Shown in pieces: positions 1 to 10,905 of a stretch of 64,000 bases of DNA. The stretch is from assembly GCA_028571685.1 (NCBI GenBank), contig CM053164.1, positions 39,358,501 through 39,422,500 on the forward strand, written 5' to 3'. Numbering within the stretch: the stretch's first letter is position 1; each line of letters begins with the position of its first letter. The stretch is from Heterohyrax brucei. Taxonomy: Eukaryota > Chordata > Mammalia > Hyracoidea > Procaviidae. The notes beneath the pieces were generated by a model. The model ran no database searches and was not told the origin of the DNA. It worked only from the letters and a program-made list of their open reading frames with translations. Both the position numbers and the translations under genes were made by a program.

Positions 1-352
1 ACACACGTGCTTCCTTTGCATCCTACATTTGGCTCATCCTCATCTAACCTCCAATGGTTTGGACTTCAGCCAGCCGCCTGTAATATTGCCAGCTGATCTC
101 AGGTTCCTATCAGCCTCTGCAACCGATGAGACAGCCTCCTGGCCATTTGACCTGCCAATCCCTGCATTTATTTGAGTCAGGAGAAGTCTCCAACCTGACA
201 TTTGACCCACAAACTTGGGATTTGGGAGCCTCCACAACTGCTTGAGCCATGCATTTTGAGATAAATCTCTCCCTCTCTCTTTCTCTCTCTCCCTGTCTCT
301 GTGTGTGTGTGTGTACACAGTTCACTGGTTTTGCTCCTCTAGAAGACCCAGC
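1..352 (+). mobile_element. ERVL-type LTR, 3' part
   Basis: The stretch reads as the 3' end of an ancient ERVL/MLT2-like LTR. A proline/serine-coding-like GC-poor segment is followed by a polyadenylation-like block (gataaatctctc), a CT then GT simple repeat, and the typical closing motif ggttttgctcctctagaaga. The 5' part lies outside the window. The RTE that follows begins where this LTR ends. The assignment rests on the tail pattern alone, so another ERVL-like LTR family is possible. Confidence 0.45.
267..316. repeat. CT/GT microsatellite
   Basis: A pyrimidine (CT)n tract runs directly into (GT)n and then TACACA. It lies inside the LTR tail and creates long spurious reading frames on the minus strand rich in Arg/Glu and Thr/His. 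Confidence 0.85.
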
Positions 353-2217
353 CTATATATATATGCAACACAATGAAAAATGCCTCATCCTGAGCTGTCC
401 TCACAATCATTGCTATGTTTGAGCCCACTGTTAAAGCCACTGTGTTAATCCATCTCATTGAGGGCCTGCCTCTTCTTCTCTGTCCCTCTACTTTACCAAG
501 CACGATGTCCTTCTCTGGGTACTGGTCCCTCCTGATAAGATGTCCAAAGCACATGAGACGAAGTCTCACCATGCTTCTTTCTAAGGAGCATTCTGGCTGT
601 ACTTCTTCCAAGACAGATTTGTTCATTTTTCTGCAAGTTCATGGTATATTCAACAGTCTTTATCAACACCATCATTCAAAGACATCAATTCTTCAGTCTT
701 TCTTATTCACTGTTGAGCTTTTGTATGCATATGAGGCTTGAGAACATAATGGCTTGGGTCTAGCGCACATTAGTCCTCAAAGTGACATCTTTATAATACT
801 TTAAGAGGTCTTTTGCAGCAGATTTACCCAATGCAATATATCATTTGATTTCTTGACTGCTGCTTCCATGGGCATTGGTTGTGGCCATGTAAAAGGAAAT
901 CCTTGCCAATTTCAACATTTTCTGCATTTATCGTGATGTTGGTTGTCCTCTGTGACAGCTGTTTTTAATTTTCAGATGTAATTCATACTGAAGTCATTGA
1001 TCTTCACCAGTAATTGCTTCAGGTCCTTTTCACTTCCAGCAAGCAAGACTGTGTCCTACGCATATCACAGGTTGTTAATGAGTATTTCCCCAATCCTGAT
1101 GCTGCACTCTTCTTTGTATTGTTTAGCTTCTTGGATTATCTGCTTATCATACAGATTGAATAAGTATGCTGAAAGAATACAACCCTGACACACACCTTGG
1201 CTGCTTGTAACCCACGTGGCATCCCCTGGTCCTGTTTGAACAACTGCCTCTTAGTCTGTCTACGTATAGGTTCGTGATGAACAAAAGGGTTCTAGAATTC
1301 TCATTCTTTGCTATGTTATGCATAATTTGTTATGATCCACACACTCAAATGCTTTGTCAATGAAATACAAGTAAACATCCTTCTGGTAGTCTCTCAGTCA
1401 AGATCTATCTGACATCAACAATGATATTCCTCATTTCATGTCCTCTTATGAATCTGGTTTGAATTTCTAGCAGTTGCCTTCGATGTGCTGCTGTCACCAT
1501 TTATTACCTTTAGCGAAATTTTATTTGCCTGTGATTTTAATGATATTCTTCCATAATTTCCATATTTTTTTGGATCACTTTTCTTGAAATGGGCCCAGAT
1601 GTGGATCTTTTGCCGTTTGTTGGCCAGATAGCTATCTTCAAATTTCTTGGCATAGGCAAGTGAGTGCTTCAAGCATCGCATCTGTTTGTTGAAACATCTC
1701 AGTTGATATTCCATTAATTTCTGGAGCCTTATTTTGGCCAGTGCTTTCAGGGAAGCTGGGACTTCTTTCTTCAGCATCACTGGTTTTCAGCTCATACGCT
1801 ACCTCCTGAGATGGCTAACCATCATCAGTTCTTTTGACTGTGTATTTCTTCCATCTTTTTTTGATGCTTTATGTGTCATTCATTCTTTGCACAGAGCACC
1901 CTTTAGTACTGCAACTTAAGGCTTGAATTTTTGATTCAGTTCTTCCACCTTGAGAAATGCTGAGCATGTTCTTCACTTTGGGTTTTCTACCTCCAAGATG
2001 TTTGCACATTTCACTGAGCCTCCAGTTGAAATCTTCAGCTTTTTCAGGTGATCACTTCTTCCTTTCACTTCAGCTACTCTATATTCAAGAGAAAATTTCA
2101 GAGTCTCTACTGACACCCATTTTTATCTCTTCTGTCTTTTTAATGACCTTTTTGCTTTCTTCATTTATGACATCCTCAGGGTCATCCCACAGCTCAGCTG
2201 GTCACTAGCGTTCATTG
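353..2217 (-). mobile_element. RTE LINE, 3' segment
   Basis: This is the 3' part of an RTE-clade LINE reading right to left. The minus-strand translation gives degenerate pieces of the reverse transcriptase and C-terminal region. Near 350-680 it matches the 3' region seen in the other RTE copies of this window (for example 14800-15690 and 38220-38540). Many stops and frameshifts make it non-coding today. It is joined at about 2217 to the 5' part of the same family in opposite orientation (2218-3470). The two parts meet at complementary element positions, as in a twin-primed 5' inversion. Confidence 0.8.
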
Positions 2218-3470
2218 CATTATCCCACCACTGGTGTATCAGTTTGTTGTACTGTGGTGGCTTGCTTATTGTTGTGATGCTGGAAGCTATACAACTGGTA
2301 TTCAAACACCAGCAAGGTTATCGATGGTGGACAAGTTCCAGCAGAGCCTCCAGGCTATGTCAGATTAGGAAGAAGGACCTGGTGGCCTACTTTTAAAAAG
2401 AAAAGTTGGCCAGTGAGAATCATATGAATAGCAGCAGAACATTGTTTAACACAGTTCTAGAAGATGAGTTCCTCAGTTTGCAAGGCCCTCAAAATACAAT
2501 TGGGAAAGAGCTGCACTCTCAAAGTAGAGCTGACCTTATTGATATGGACAGAGTTAAGCTTGGAGGATCTTCATTTTCTGATGTGGCACAACTTTGCAAA
2601 TATCCATGAATAATAAAAACTTAGAATGTTCAAAGTATGAATGTAGGAAAATTGGAAATTGCCAAAAATGAAATGGAATGCATAAACATAGCTATCCTAG
2701 GCATTAGCAAGCTAAAATGGAATGGCATTGCCCATTATGAATCTGACAGTCATATACTCCACTATATCATGAATGACAAATTGAAGAAGGATATATAGAG
2801 TCCATCATCAAAAAGAATGTTGCAAGATCTATCCTGAAGTACGATGCTGTCAGAGATAGGATAATATCCATATGCCTACAAAGAATTCTACTTAATACAA
2901 CTGTTATTGAAATGTAAGCACCAACCACTAATGCCAAAGATGAGGAAATTGATTTTTTTGCCAAATTTTGTTGTCTGAAATTGATCAAACAGGCAATCAA
3001 GATTGGAACAAAAAAGCTAGACACAAACAAGAAAAAGCAGTAGGAAAATATAGCCTTGGTGATTGAAATGACACTAGTGACTGCGTGGCAGAATTTTGCA
3101 AGACCTATGACTTACTGAGTGGAAATGCTTTTTCTCAGCAATTAAATGATGATTATACATGTGGACCTTGCCATGCTGAATACACAGGAATCAAGTCGAC
3201 TGTATCTGTGGAAAGAGAAAATAGAGAAGCTCAATATCATTTGTCAGAATAAGGCTAGGGACCATCTTTGGAACAGATCATCAGTTGCTCATTTGCAAAT
3301 TTAAGTTCAACTTGCAGAAAATTAAACACAGTCCACTAGAGCCAAAATATGGCCTTGAGTACAACTCAAGTGAATTTATAGACCATCTCAAGAATGGATT
3401 TGATGCTTTGAATACACTCACCAAAAGTCTAAAAACGTGAACAAGGACAATACTCAGTGTTGGTAAAAAA
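2218..3470 (+). mobile_element. RTE LINE, inverted 5' segment with endonuclease remnant
   Basis: This is the 5' region of the same RTE family, in plus orientation. It starts with the non-coding 5' leader (a similar leader is at 36226-36394) and continues into the endonuclease domain. Around 2660-2800 the plus-strand translation contains the apurinic-endonuclease-like signature GIxxLKWNG followed by SDSH. Stops and frameshifts interrupt it. The segment ends at about the element position where the minus-strand segment at 2217 begins, with a few tens of bases of overlap. Together the two make one insertion of about 3.1 kb. Confidence 0.75.
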
Positions 3471-3484
3471 AAACATGGCATTAA

Positions 3485-4446
3485 CTAGCACTTTTATTCT
3501 TTGCTGGTTGAAATGAAAAATCATACAGCAATTTTGGAAGACTATTTTGTGATTTCCTATAAAATTAAGTACACGTTTACTCAAGACAAAGGGGGAAAAT
3601 ACACATACATGGAAACATGTACTTGAAGGTTTATAGTAATGTTATTTATAATAGCCCAAATCCAGAAATAATCTAAAATGTCCATAAACTCATGAGTTGA
3701 TAAAAAATTTGTGTTATGTCCATTCAGTGGAATAAAAATACAGTTGCTGTCAAGTCAATTTATGCATGTCAGAGTGGCAACATGCTCAAAGGGTTTTTAA
3801 GAGTTGAGTTTTTAGAAGTAGATTGCCAGCCCTTTCTTCTAAAGTGCTCTGGGTGGACGTAAAATGCCAAGCATATCAATTATTTGCTCCACTCAGGGAT
3901 TTCATTCAATGGACTCTTATTGCTGTGGAGTCTATCTGGACTCATAGTAAACCTACAGGACAATGTAGAGCCGCTCTGTTGGCTTTGCAAGATTGTAATC
4001 TTTATGGAAGTAGATTGCCTTGTCTTTCTCCTGCAGAGTGGTTGGTGAGTTCAAACTGTCAACATATTGGTTAGCAGCCAAGGGCTTAACCACTGCACTG
4101 TAGGGCTCCTATTCAACATAGTATGACTTAGCAATTAAAAGGAATAAATTATTGATAATGTAACAATATAAACGAGTCTTACAACATTATGGGGAGTAAA
4201 AGAAGTCAGACAAGACTACACACTGCATGCTTCTTCTTACAGGAAATTCCAGAAAAGCTGAAACTGTAGCAATAGAAAGTAGATTAGCATTTTCCAGGGG
4301 CCAGAAGTTCTGGGGAGGGACACTGAGGGACACTGAGAAACTTTTAGGAACAATGGAAATGTTTGATATCTTGATTGTATATCTGTATAGATTTGTTAAA
4401 ACTCATTGAATTGGACACTTAAATGTGATGAATTTGATGTTACGTG
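3485..4446 (+). mobile_element. Ancient L1 (L1M type), 3' end
   Basis: Mammalian-wide L1 3' region in two blocks, 3485-3734 and 4114-4446. It includes the end of ORF2 (the stretch encoding the conserved C-terminal segment after the reverse transcriptase) and the 3' UTR ending near ttgatgttacgtgt. It is interrupted by AfroSINE-type sequence at 3735-4112, so the L1 is older than that SINE. Confidence 0.75.
3735..4112 (-). mobile_element. Two AfroSINE-type units, minus strand
   Basis: Two adjacent diverged units in minus orientation, about 3735-3900 and 3905-4112. The second ends in the recognisable reversed head, ggttagcagccaagggctta then aaccactgcactgtagggct. It carries the extra internal block (tgtaatctttatggaagtag) of the longer SINE variant. 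Both sit in an L1M 3' region. Confidence 0.75.
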
Positions 4447-4703
4447 TAACAGTGGCGTGACAATGGGGTAGGGTGGGGTCTAACTTCCTCTAACTTCCAC
4501 AAGGGGGAAGGAGAATCAAGATCAACAGCCCAAGGCTGATTTCTATGGTGCAAAGATCAGACACACTTCCTCTCTTTTCCACCCTTATCACTCTGACAAC
4601 AACTGTCCCTCCCATAGCACTCTACTTCTTTACTGTGTCTGATAATTCATTGCAGTGGCCACACTGAACACACAGACCATACTCAGGGCTATAGGGTTTG
4701 TTA
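4447..4703. other. No recognised feature
   Basis: Between the L1M end and the next SINE I see no reading frame, repeat or motif I can name. Confidence 0.5.
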
Positions 4704-4863
4704 GGAAACTCTGGTGGTATAGTGGTTAACTATTACAGCTGCTAAACACCAGGTCAGAGGTTCAAAACCACCATGTGCTCCTTGGTAACTCTGTGGGGCA
4801 GTTCTACTCAGTCTGTAGGGTTGCCATGAGTTGGAATCAACTTGACAGCAGTAGGTTTGGTTT
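4704..4863 (+). mobile_element. AfroSINE, full body
   Basis: tRNA-like head (tggtggtatagtggttaac, then ggttcaaaac, resembling RNA polymerase III A and B boxes), central ctccttggtaactctgtggg, and the tail ttgccatgagttggaatcaa. It is about 160 bp with moderate CpG decay. Confidence 0.92.
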
Positions 4864-5351
4864 AACGGGCTACAGAAATAACAGGTTATGTTTCAGGTTT
4901 AGGTATGCTGAGCATACAGCTCTTCCATTAGGACAGCCTCTTCTCAGTTACGCTCACAGGCAAAACCCTTCTTGGCTCTCTGCCTCTGCCCAAAGGCACT
5001 CAGCTGTCTTGCTGTGTAGGCCAGGAAGTGCACTGTGCTATTTCTCTTGCCATAGCTTCTCTGTTAGTGCTTCTCCCTCTCTAGGTTTATAGCTGGATCT
5101 CTAGCTTGTGAGTCCAGGAGCTTCTTAGCACTGGGATCCCAGGTCCAAATGACGTGCTGTCCACTCCTGGCTGTTCTTCCTTGGTGGTGGTATGATCCTC
5201 TTCTGCTCTGAAAATTGGCTCTCTTTTTCAGACAAAACTGACCAATAATCCCCTTGGTGGGCCATGGTTACCTCATTTGCACAGCTCCATACAATCACCT
5301 GGGTAGAAGTTACAGTAGCACAGAGACAAAGGCTACACAAAATCTATCTAT
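4864..5351. other. No recognised feature
   Basis: Apparently unique sequence between two AfroSINEs of opposite orientation. Short overlapping frames on both strands lack any recognisable domain. Confidence 0.5.
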
Positions 5352-5508
5352 GGCACCAAAACCAAACCCACTGCCTTCAGGTCATAGTGAGCCTATAGAC
5401 AGAATAGAACTGCCTCATAAAGTTTCCAAGGAGTGCCTTGTGGATTTGAACTGCCAATCTCGTGGTTATCAGCCGTAGCACTTAGCCACTATGCTACCAG
5501 GGTTTTCA
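5352..5508 (-). mobile_element. AfroSINE, minus strand
   Basis: Reversed AfroSINE running from aaaccaaacccactgccttc to ccactatgctaccagggttt. It is complete apart from point changes. With 4704-4863 it forms an inverted pair about 490 bp apart. Confidence 0.92.
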
Positions 5509-6947
5509 TCCATGGCACAGCAGTGTGTAAATTACATCTCAATCAAGTTGACCAAAGAATAAGTGAATTTATGGTTCACTTCACGCATGTAGATTAACTA
5601 TTTGTTTCTTCTCTACCTCCAGTGTGCATGAGTTTGCAATCTCTGAGTGGTATTTTATGTTTTCAAAGATTTTCCGTACTCTTTACTTAATGTGTTACAT
5701 AACTAAGGTTTGGAAATGTGAGAATCGGTCTTTCAAAATTTACATTCTTGGAATTTATGAAAAAGCAGAAGTTATACAACTGATTAAGGTGTAAAAAGAA
5801 AGGAGGAGAAATACGGGGTAGACAGGGCTGCTCCTAGCTTCTGCAAGTTAGGAAATGTATCTTTCCTCATGTCAAAAATATTTCAGATTAGTATATGTTT
5901 TTGGACAATCTGAACAAGGTAGCTTGACTCCTTGACTTGGCCCAGAGAACTTTCTAGAGTCCTGACAGATGGCAGCCTTGGCTAGGCTCAGGCACACTCA
6001 TGCTCTTGCCCTTTCACATGTAGCCCAGATGCCGCTAAGTCTACCACAACTTCACCTTTCCCCAGCCTTCTAGGTGAAATGACTGTCAGATTTAGAGTGG
6101 GGGGCTGGGGTGTGTGTTGGAAGCTGAACCTCTAAGAGCATTAGGTTGTAAGAGAAGAGGCCTCAGGAACACTCTCAGCACATTTGAGACAACAATACAT
6201 TGCACTGGTGTGTGTGCCAGTGAGTTTGTGCAAGCATTCACTCACAAGTCTATGCATGATTGTATGTGTGCATGGGGAGACAGAAGTAGGGTGGGGGTGA
6301 TTAGGTCGGTGTTGGCTGTTCCAGCCAAGAGGCCTAGAATGTCCGCATCTACTTTCATTCATGTGGGTATATGCCTGGCTGTGAATATTGTCTCCTTCGG
6401 TGTGGAGCTCTTGTGTAGCATTCAGTGTAAACAAATATACCTGGTAATCCTGGGTAAGCCTTCCTAAAACCTCCCCTTTTTCCTTACAAGAAATCCCTGC
6501 CAATTACCTGAGAAGCAAGAAAGGGACATGTCTTCTTCCCACACCTTCCCAAATGCCAGTTGCATAATGACTGACTCTGGGTCTGCGTGCCAACTTCTCC
6601 ACACACTACCAGGAGGAGCTGCGGGGGCAGATGAGTATGCCTCACAGGCTGCCTCCAGCCTGGGCCCAGGCCGCCTCATATAGCAGGTGGAGCCTCCCCT
6701 GGTCTTCCTGTTTGACGGCTCAGAAGCCTTCCTTTTCCCTCTGGCCTCCTATCTCCCAGAGTAGCATGCGCATCAGTCTGTAGTTCACACTGGTGCTGAC
6801 GAGAGGCCTTGGTCTAGCATGGCCCTTCCTGGGCAACCTTGCAGATGCCAGGCCTTGAAGAGGCATTGTGTTTTTTATGTTAATATTCAAAGGCTTATGT
6901 TTCCATTGCATCTTGTTCCTTCTTTCTTTTCAATTAACAAGTATATA
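5509..6947. other. Unique intergenic sequence
   Basis: About 1.4 kb in which I recognise no repeat, RNA gene or exon. Two frames of about 120 codons overlap on opposite strands (6114-6467 and 6141-6503), as expected by chance. They show no domain, coding bias or splice context. Confidence 0.5.
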
Positions 6948-7108
6948 AAACCCACCTCATCAAGTTGATTCTGACTCGTAGTGACTCTATAGCACAGAGT
7001 AGAAAGAACTTACTGCCCCATGGAGTTTCCAAGGAGTGACTGGTGGATTTGAACTCCCAACCTTTTGATTAGCAGTTGAGCTCTTACCCACTATGCCAGC
7101 AAGGCTCC
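6948..7108 (-). mobile_element. AfroSINE, minus strand
   Basis: Starts with the reversed tail (acctcatcaagttgattctg) and ends with the reversed head (ccactatgccagcaaggctc). It is the first of three AfroSINEs within about 530 bp. It is inverted relative to the next, with a spacer of about 30 bp. Confidence 0.9.
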
Positions 7109-7138
7109 AACAAACACACATATCTATATCAATATACG

Positions 7139-7303
7139 CAAATCCTGGTGGCCTAGTGGTTAAATGCTATGGCTGCTAACCAGAAGATTGGCAGTTCAAA
7201 TCCTCCAGGCACTCCTTGGAAACTTTATGGGGCAGTTCTACCCTGTCCTATAGGGTCGCTATGAGTTGGAATCAACTTGACAGCAGTGGGTTTGGTTTTG
7301 GTT
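7139..7303 (+). mobile_element. AfroSINE, full body
   Basis: Well-preserved copy: head ctggtggcctagtggttaaa, B-box-like gcagttcaaat, middle ctccttggaaactttatggg, tail gggtcgctatgagttggaat, then a gttttg-rich end. It keeps a CpG in gggtcgct. Confidence 0.94.
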
Positions 7304-7320
7304 TTGCATCGACATGTTTT

Positions 7321-7481
7321 TGCCAGAGCTCTGGTGGTGAAGTGGTTAAGATTACAGCTGCTAACCAAAAGGTCAGCAGTTTGAATCCAAAAGTCATTAG
7401 TTGGAAACCCCATGGGCAGTAGTTCTATTCTGTCTTATAGGGTCGCTACAAATTGGAATTCACTTTGCGATAATGGATTTT
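7321..7481 (+). mobile_element. AfroSINE, second tandem copy
   Basis: Same orientation as 7139-7303 and only about 17 bp downstream. Head ctctggtggtgaagtggtta, middle tggaaaccccatgggcag, tail gggtcgctacaaattggaat. It is more diverged in the tail than its neighbour, so the pair probably arose by two insertions, not a tandem duplication. Confidence 0.9.
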
Positions 7482-7810
7482 TTCCAGATGTTCAGCAACT
7501 ACCATGTGCCATGTACTGTCTAGGTGAATTGAACAGACACATACTCATGCCTTTATCTGTCATATCTGGGCTTTACAGAGCCCAACCTAAGAACAATTGT
7601 CTTTACCAAGTATTTTTTCCTTCCTGCCTTCACTGCCAAGCTAATTCTTAAAAACTAAACTTCAGCAGTGAAGAGACTGGAAGGTATCAGTGATGGGCTT
7701 AGAGAGAGCTTTAAACGTGCTTTTATTTCCTAAAGCTTCACCTTTCAAGTGTTAATTTTGTAAAGAAAAAAATAATAAAAGTTACTTAAAAAACAAACCA
7801 AGAAACATAC
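7482..7810. other. No confident feature
   Basis: About 300 bp without a named feature. The phrase atgtgccatgtactgtctag near 7503 resembles part of an L2/MIR element but is too short to call. Confidence 0.4.
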
Positions 7811-8040
7811 ACTTCTAGTTACCAGAGCTGGAAGGAAGGGTGAAAAAGAGAATCATTGCTTAAGGGGCACAATTTCTGTTACAGGTGATGAAAACTTGGA
7901 AACGGATATGGTTGCAAAACACGATGAATGTAGTTAATGTTGCCGAATTATATACATAAAAAATGTTGAAATGACAAATGTTTTATGACATATATTTTTA
8001 ATTACAATTTCAAAAGTATACCTGGAAACAAAATAAAGAC
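7811..8040 (+). mobile_element. L1M 3' tail
   Basis: Matches the 3' UTR pattern of old mammalian L1s (accagagctggaaggaaggg, then a gatgaaaacttgg block and an A-rich end). ORF2 is absent. Confidence 0.55.
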
Positions 8041-8099
8041 AAAGATTCTTTGGAATTAAAAAAAAGAAAAGAAAAACTCTCAGTTAAAATATTATCTCC

Positions 8100-9280
8100 T
8101 TAGAAAACACTTCCCTGACAACTGCTCTCTCCAGCGTGAGTTAGGGATCCCTCTTCTGTACTTCCAAGTACCCTGCATTTACCTCTCTCCTAGCCCGTAG
8201 GACAAGCACAGAGATTATTTGTGTCTCTTCTCCTGGACTATGAATTGAAGGGCAGAGATCCTTCTTAGCCATTTCTGAATCCCCAGCCCCAAACACAATG
8301 CTTGGTGCACAGTAAGAGTTCAGAAAGAACATAACTCTGGCACATGCCTTTCTTGATTTTACACCAAACTTATTCAACCAGTATGCTGAGCAAACAACCT
8401 GCGAAGCTGGGGTACATGAAGAATGGGGCATTAAAACTGGCCAGCCAAAGCTGAGGAGTCAGAGGAAGAGCCATTAACAATCTGAGAGATGCAGATGACA
8501 CAACCTTGCTTGCTGAAGGACTTAAAGTACTTAGTGACGAAGATTTAAGATCACAGCCTTCACTACAGATTATACTGTAGAATAAAGAAAACAGAAATCC
8601 TCACAACTGGACCAAGAAGCAGCATCGTGATAAATGGAGAAATGATTGAAGCTGTCAAAGATTTCATTTTATTTGGATCCACAGTTAACGCCCATGAAAG
8701 CAGCAGCCAAGAAACCAAACAATATATTGCACTGGGCAAATCTGCTGCAAAAGACCTCTTTAAAATGTTAAAAGGCAAAGATACCACCTTGAGGACTAAG
8801 GTGTACCTTACCCAACCCAAGGCGTTTTCAGTCACCTCATAGCATGCCAGAGCTGGACAACGAATAAGAAAGATTAAAGAAGAATTGATGCATTTGAATT
8901 CCGGTGTTGCTGAAGAACATTGAATATGCCATGAGCTGCTAGAAGAACATGCAAATCTGTCTTGGAAAAAGCACAGCCTGAATCTTCCTTGGAAGCAAGA
9001 ATAGCAAGACTTTTCTCAAGGACTTTGGACATATTATCAGGAGTGACCAGTCCTTGTAGAAGGATATAATGATCGGTAAACTACAGGGTCAGCGAAAAAA
9101 AGGACAGCCCTCAAGGTGATGGATTGACACAGTGACTGCAACAATGAGCTCAAACACAGCGACAACTGTGGGGACGGCACAGGAGCAGGCAGTGCTTCGT
9201 TCTGCTGTTTGATGGCACCTAACAGCAGGAATCAGAGCACGCCTGTCGAATGAATACACGAATAGATGTTAAAATTAGAA
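8100..9280 (+). mobile_element. L2 3' end, split by an RTE
   Basis: Old mammalian-wide L2 tail in two parts, 8100-8344 (gagcagagatccttctt-like block followed by the cacagtaagagttcag end) and about 9231-9280 (gtcgaatgaatacacgaata). The RTE fragment 8345-9230 lies between them, so the L2 is the older element. Confidence 0.5.
8345..9230 (+). mobile_element. RTE LINE, 3' fragment
   Basis: 5'-truncated RTE with the reverse-transcriptase core (gcagatgacacaaccttgct near 8492 encodes the ADD of the polymerase box) through to the 3' end. Comparison with the copy at 14116-15690 shows the palindromic tail block is missing near 9212, so the 3' end is internally deleted. Stops break every frame. Confidence 0.85.
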
Positions 9281-9379
9281 ACTTTTAATTCAGGAATTCA
9301 AGTTTCTGGGCCCATGGATTTGGGGTGACCCACGTATAAGAATTCCTTGTGTCTTCAGGAATTGCTTTTCTAAAAAAAA

Positions 9380-9534
9380 ACTAAACCCACTGCCATCAAG
9401 TTGATTCTAATTCACACCAAATTGGACAGAGCAGAACTTCCCCAGAGGGTTTCCAAGGAGCCCCTGGTGCGTTCGAACAGCCAGCCTCTTGGTTAGCAGC
9501 CTTAGCTCTTAACCACTATGCTGCCAGGGTTTCC
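9380..9534 (-). mobile_element. AfroSINE, minus strand
   Basis: Reversed tail cccactgccatcaagttgat to reversed head aaccactatgctgccagggt, preceded by an A-rich run. The copy is complete. Confidence 0.92.
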
Positions 9535-9950
9535 AGGAAGCAGCTTAGAGGATACTGTTTTACTTTGGGCACTGGACTCTTTAGGAGAATTACAGAGGCC
9601 TTCAGGAGACTGCCCTGCCATGGGTTCAGAGTATCTTCCCTGTAACTTTGGGTTGATGCTCCCTAATTCAAATCATATCCACTCAGAATAAATATATTCT
9701 GTTACATTACATTTGGGTTTTTCTCTGAACACTTAGCTTTTTTGATGCAAGTCACGAATTCAGGCGAAGGCAACATGACTGAGGATCAGGGGCTGACCAC
9801 AGCCTTAAGGTTCTGGAAGAAAAATACGATCCTAAGTTCTCTGAAACTGTTCAAGTTTCTTCATCTTCTTGGTGAGGAGACAGGGAGAAAATCAGAATTG
9901 GTATACAGCTGTGCCTGCTGGAATGAATGCAGTCACCTTGTTTCTGTTGT
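9535..9950. other. No recognised feature
   Basis: Apparently unique sequence. A 94-codon frame (9742-10026, +) runs into the neighbouring SINE and is not credible as a gene. Confidence 0.5.
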
Positions 9951-10701
9951 GTGTATTGAACTGATTCAGACTCATAGCAGCCACGTAGACAGGGTAGAGC
10001 TGCCCCACAGCGTTCCCTGGCTGTAGTCTTTACGGCAGCATGTCATGGATTGAAATGTGTCTCCCCAAAATTATGTGCATTAATGTGGCTGGGGCAGGAC
10101 TCCCTGTATTCTGTGATTGCCCTCCATTTTGTGATTTCTGATGCTGTAAATCCTAATCTCTGCCTGTGGTTAACAGAATACATTATGTTAGAGAAGATTA
10201 GGATGGAACCGTCAATGCCTCCCTAAAGCCACCTCCCTGCTCCATTGTAAAGGGAGTTTCTCTGCAGCATGGCTTGTACCAGCTTTTATCCCACAATGGA
10301 TAAAAGGAAAGGGAAGTGAGCAGAGAGTTGGGAACCTCAAACCATCAAGAAAGCAGCCCCAGGAGCAGAGGGCATCCTTCAGACCTGAGGTTCTTGTGCC
10401 AAGATGCTCCCTGAACAAAGACTGATGCAACACAACAAACTTCCTCCAGAGCTGACAAGGGGGAAAGCCTTTCCCTGGGGCGGACACCCTGAATTCAGAC
10501 TTGTAGCTTACTGAACTGTGTGAGAACAAACTTTCCTTTATTAAAGCTATCCACATTATGTTGTTTCTGTTAGAACAGCACCAGATGACTAAAACGGAGT
10601 ACACTGCCATGGATTTCCTCCTTGGAAACAGCTGGTGGGTTCAAACTGTTGACCTTCCAGTTAGCAGCTGAGTGCGTAACCACTGGGCAACCAGAGCTCC
10701 T
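9951..10701 (-). mobile_element. AfroSINE (long form) interrupted by an LTR
   Basis: The two halves are 9951-10040 (reversed tail and middle, ending ggctgtagtctttacggcag) and 10602-10701 (resuming actgccatgg, then ttagcagctgagtgcgtaac and the head). Read together they make one long-form AfroSINE. The LTR at 10041-10596 is inserted between them, which shows that the LTR is younger than an Afrotheria-restricted SINE. Confidence 0.85.
10041..10596 (+). mobile_element. MaLR-type (ERVL-MaLR) solo LTR, subfamily A
   Basis: An LTR of about 556 bp beginning TGTCATGGATTG and ending GACTAAAACG. It carries the MaLR hallmarks ctgaattcagacttgtagc and gttagaacagcaccagatga. The 5 bases on each side (CAGCA at 10036-10040, GAGTA at 10597-10601) agree at 3 of 5 positions, a decayed duplication. 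Very similar LTRs are at 34213-34735 and 55005-55511. No internal region follows. Confidence 0.85.
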
Positions 10702-10769
10702 TTCAGTAAACCTGGAAGTGGAGAGTCACTGTTTAAAGTTACTTTATCTGTTTCTTTGCTTCTTTACTA

Positions 10770-10905
10770 CATGCCACCCTCCTTGTTAGCATGTGGACTC
10801 CGTGAGGGTAGAGGTTTTACGTGACCTGTGGCACAAGGACTCACTCCAATACCTGCTGGTAGACGGCACTCAGTAAGTATCTGTGGAATGAATAAACTTA
10901 CTCTA
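10770..10905 (+). mobile_element. L2 3' end
   Basis: Recognisable L2 tail pattern: ggactccgtgagggtagagg, then a ctggtagacggcactcagta block and tatctgtggaatgaataaac. It is an old, mammal-wide repeat. Confidence 0.6.

Noticed and set aside
353-3470. Two unrelated RTE insertions back to back
   Set aside because: The complementary breakpoints make one inverted insertion simpler. Kept as the alternative to test.
4704-4863. AfroSINE heads as tRNA genes
   Set aside because: The A/B-box-like sequences belong to SINE copies. They lack a complete cloverleaf and are followed by the SINE body.
10212-10610. 132-codon frame on the minus strand
   Set aside because: Lies entirely in the reverse of a MaLR LTR; chance frame.
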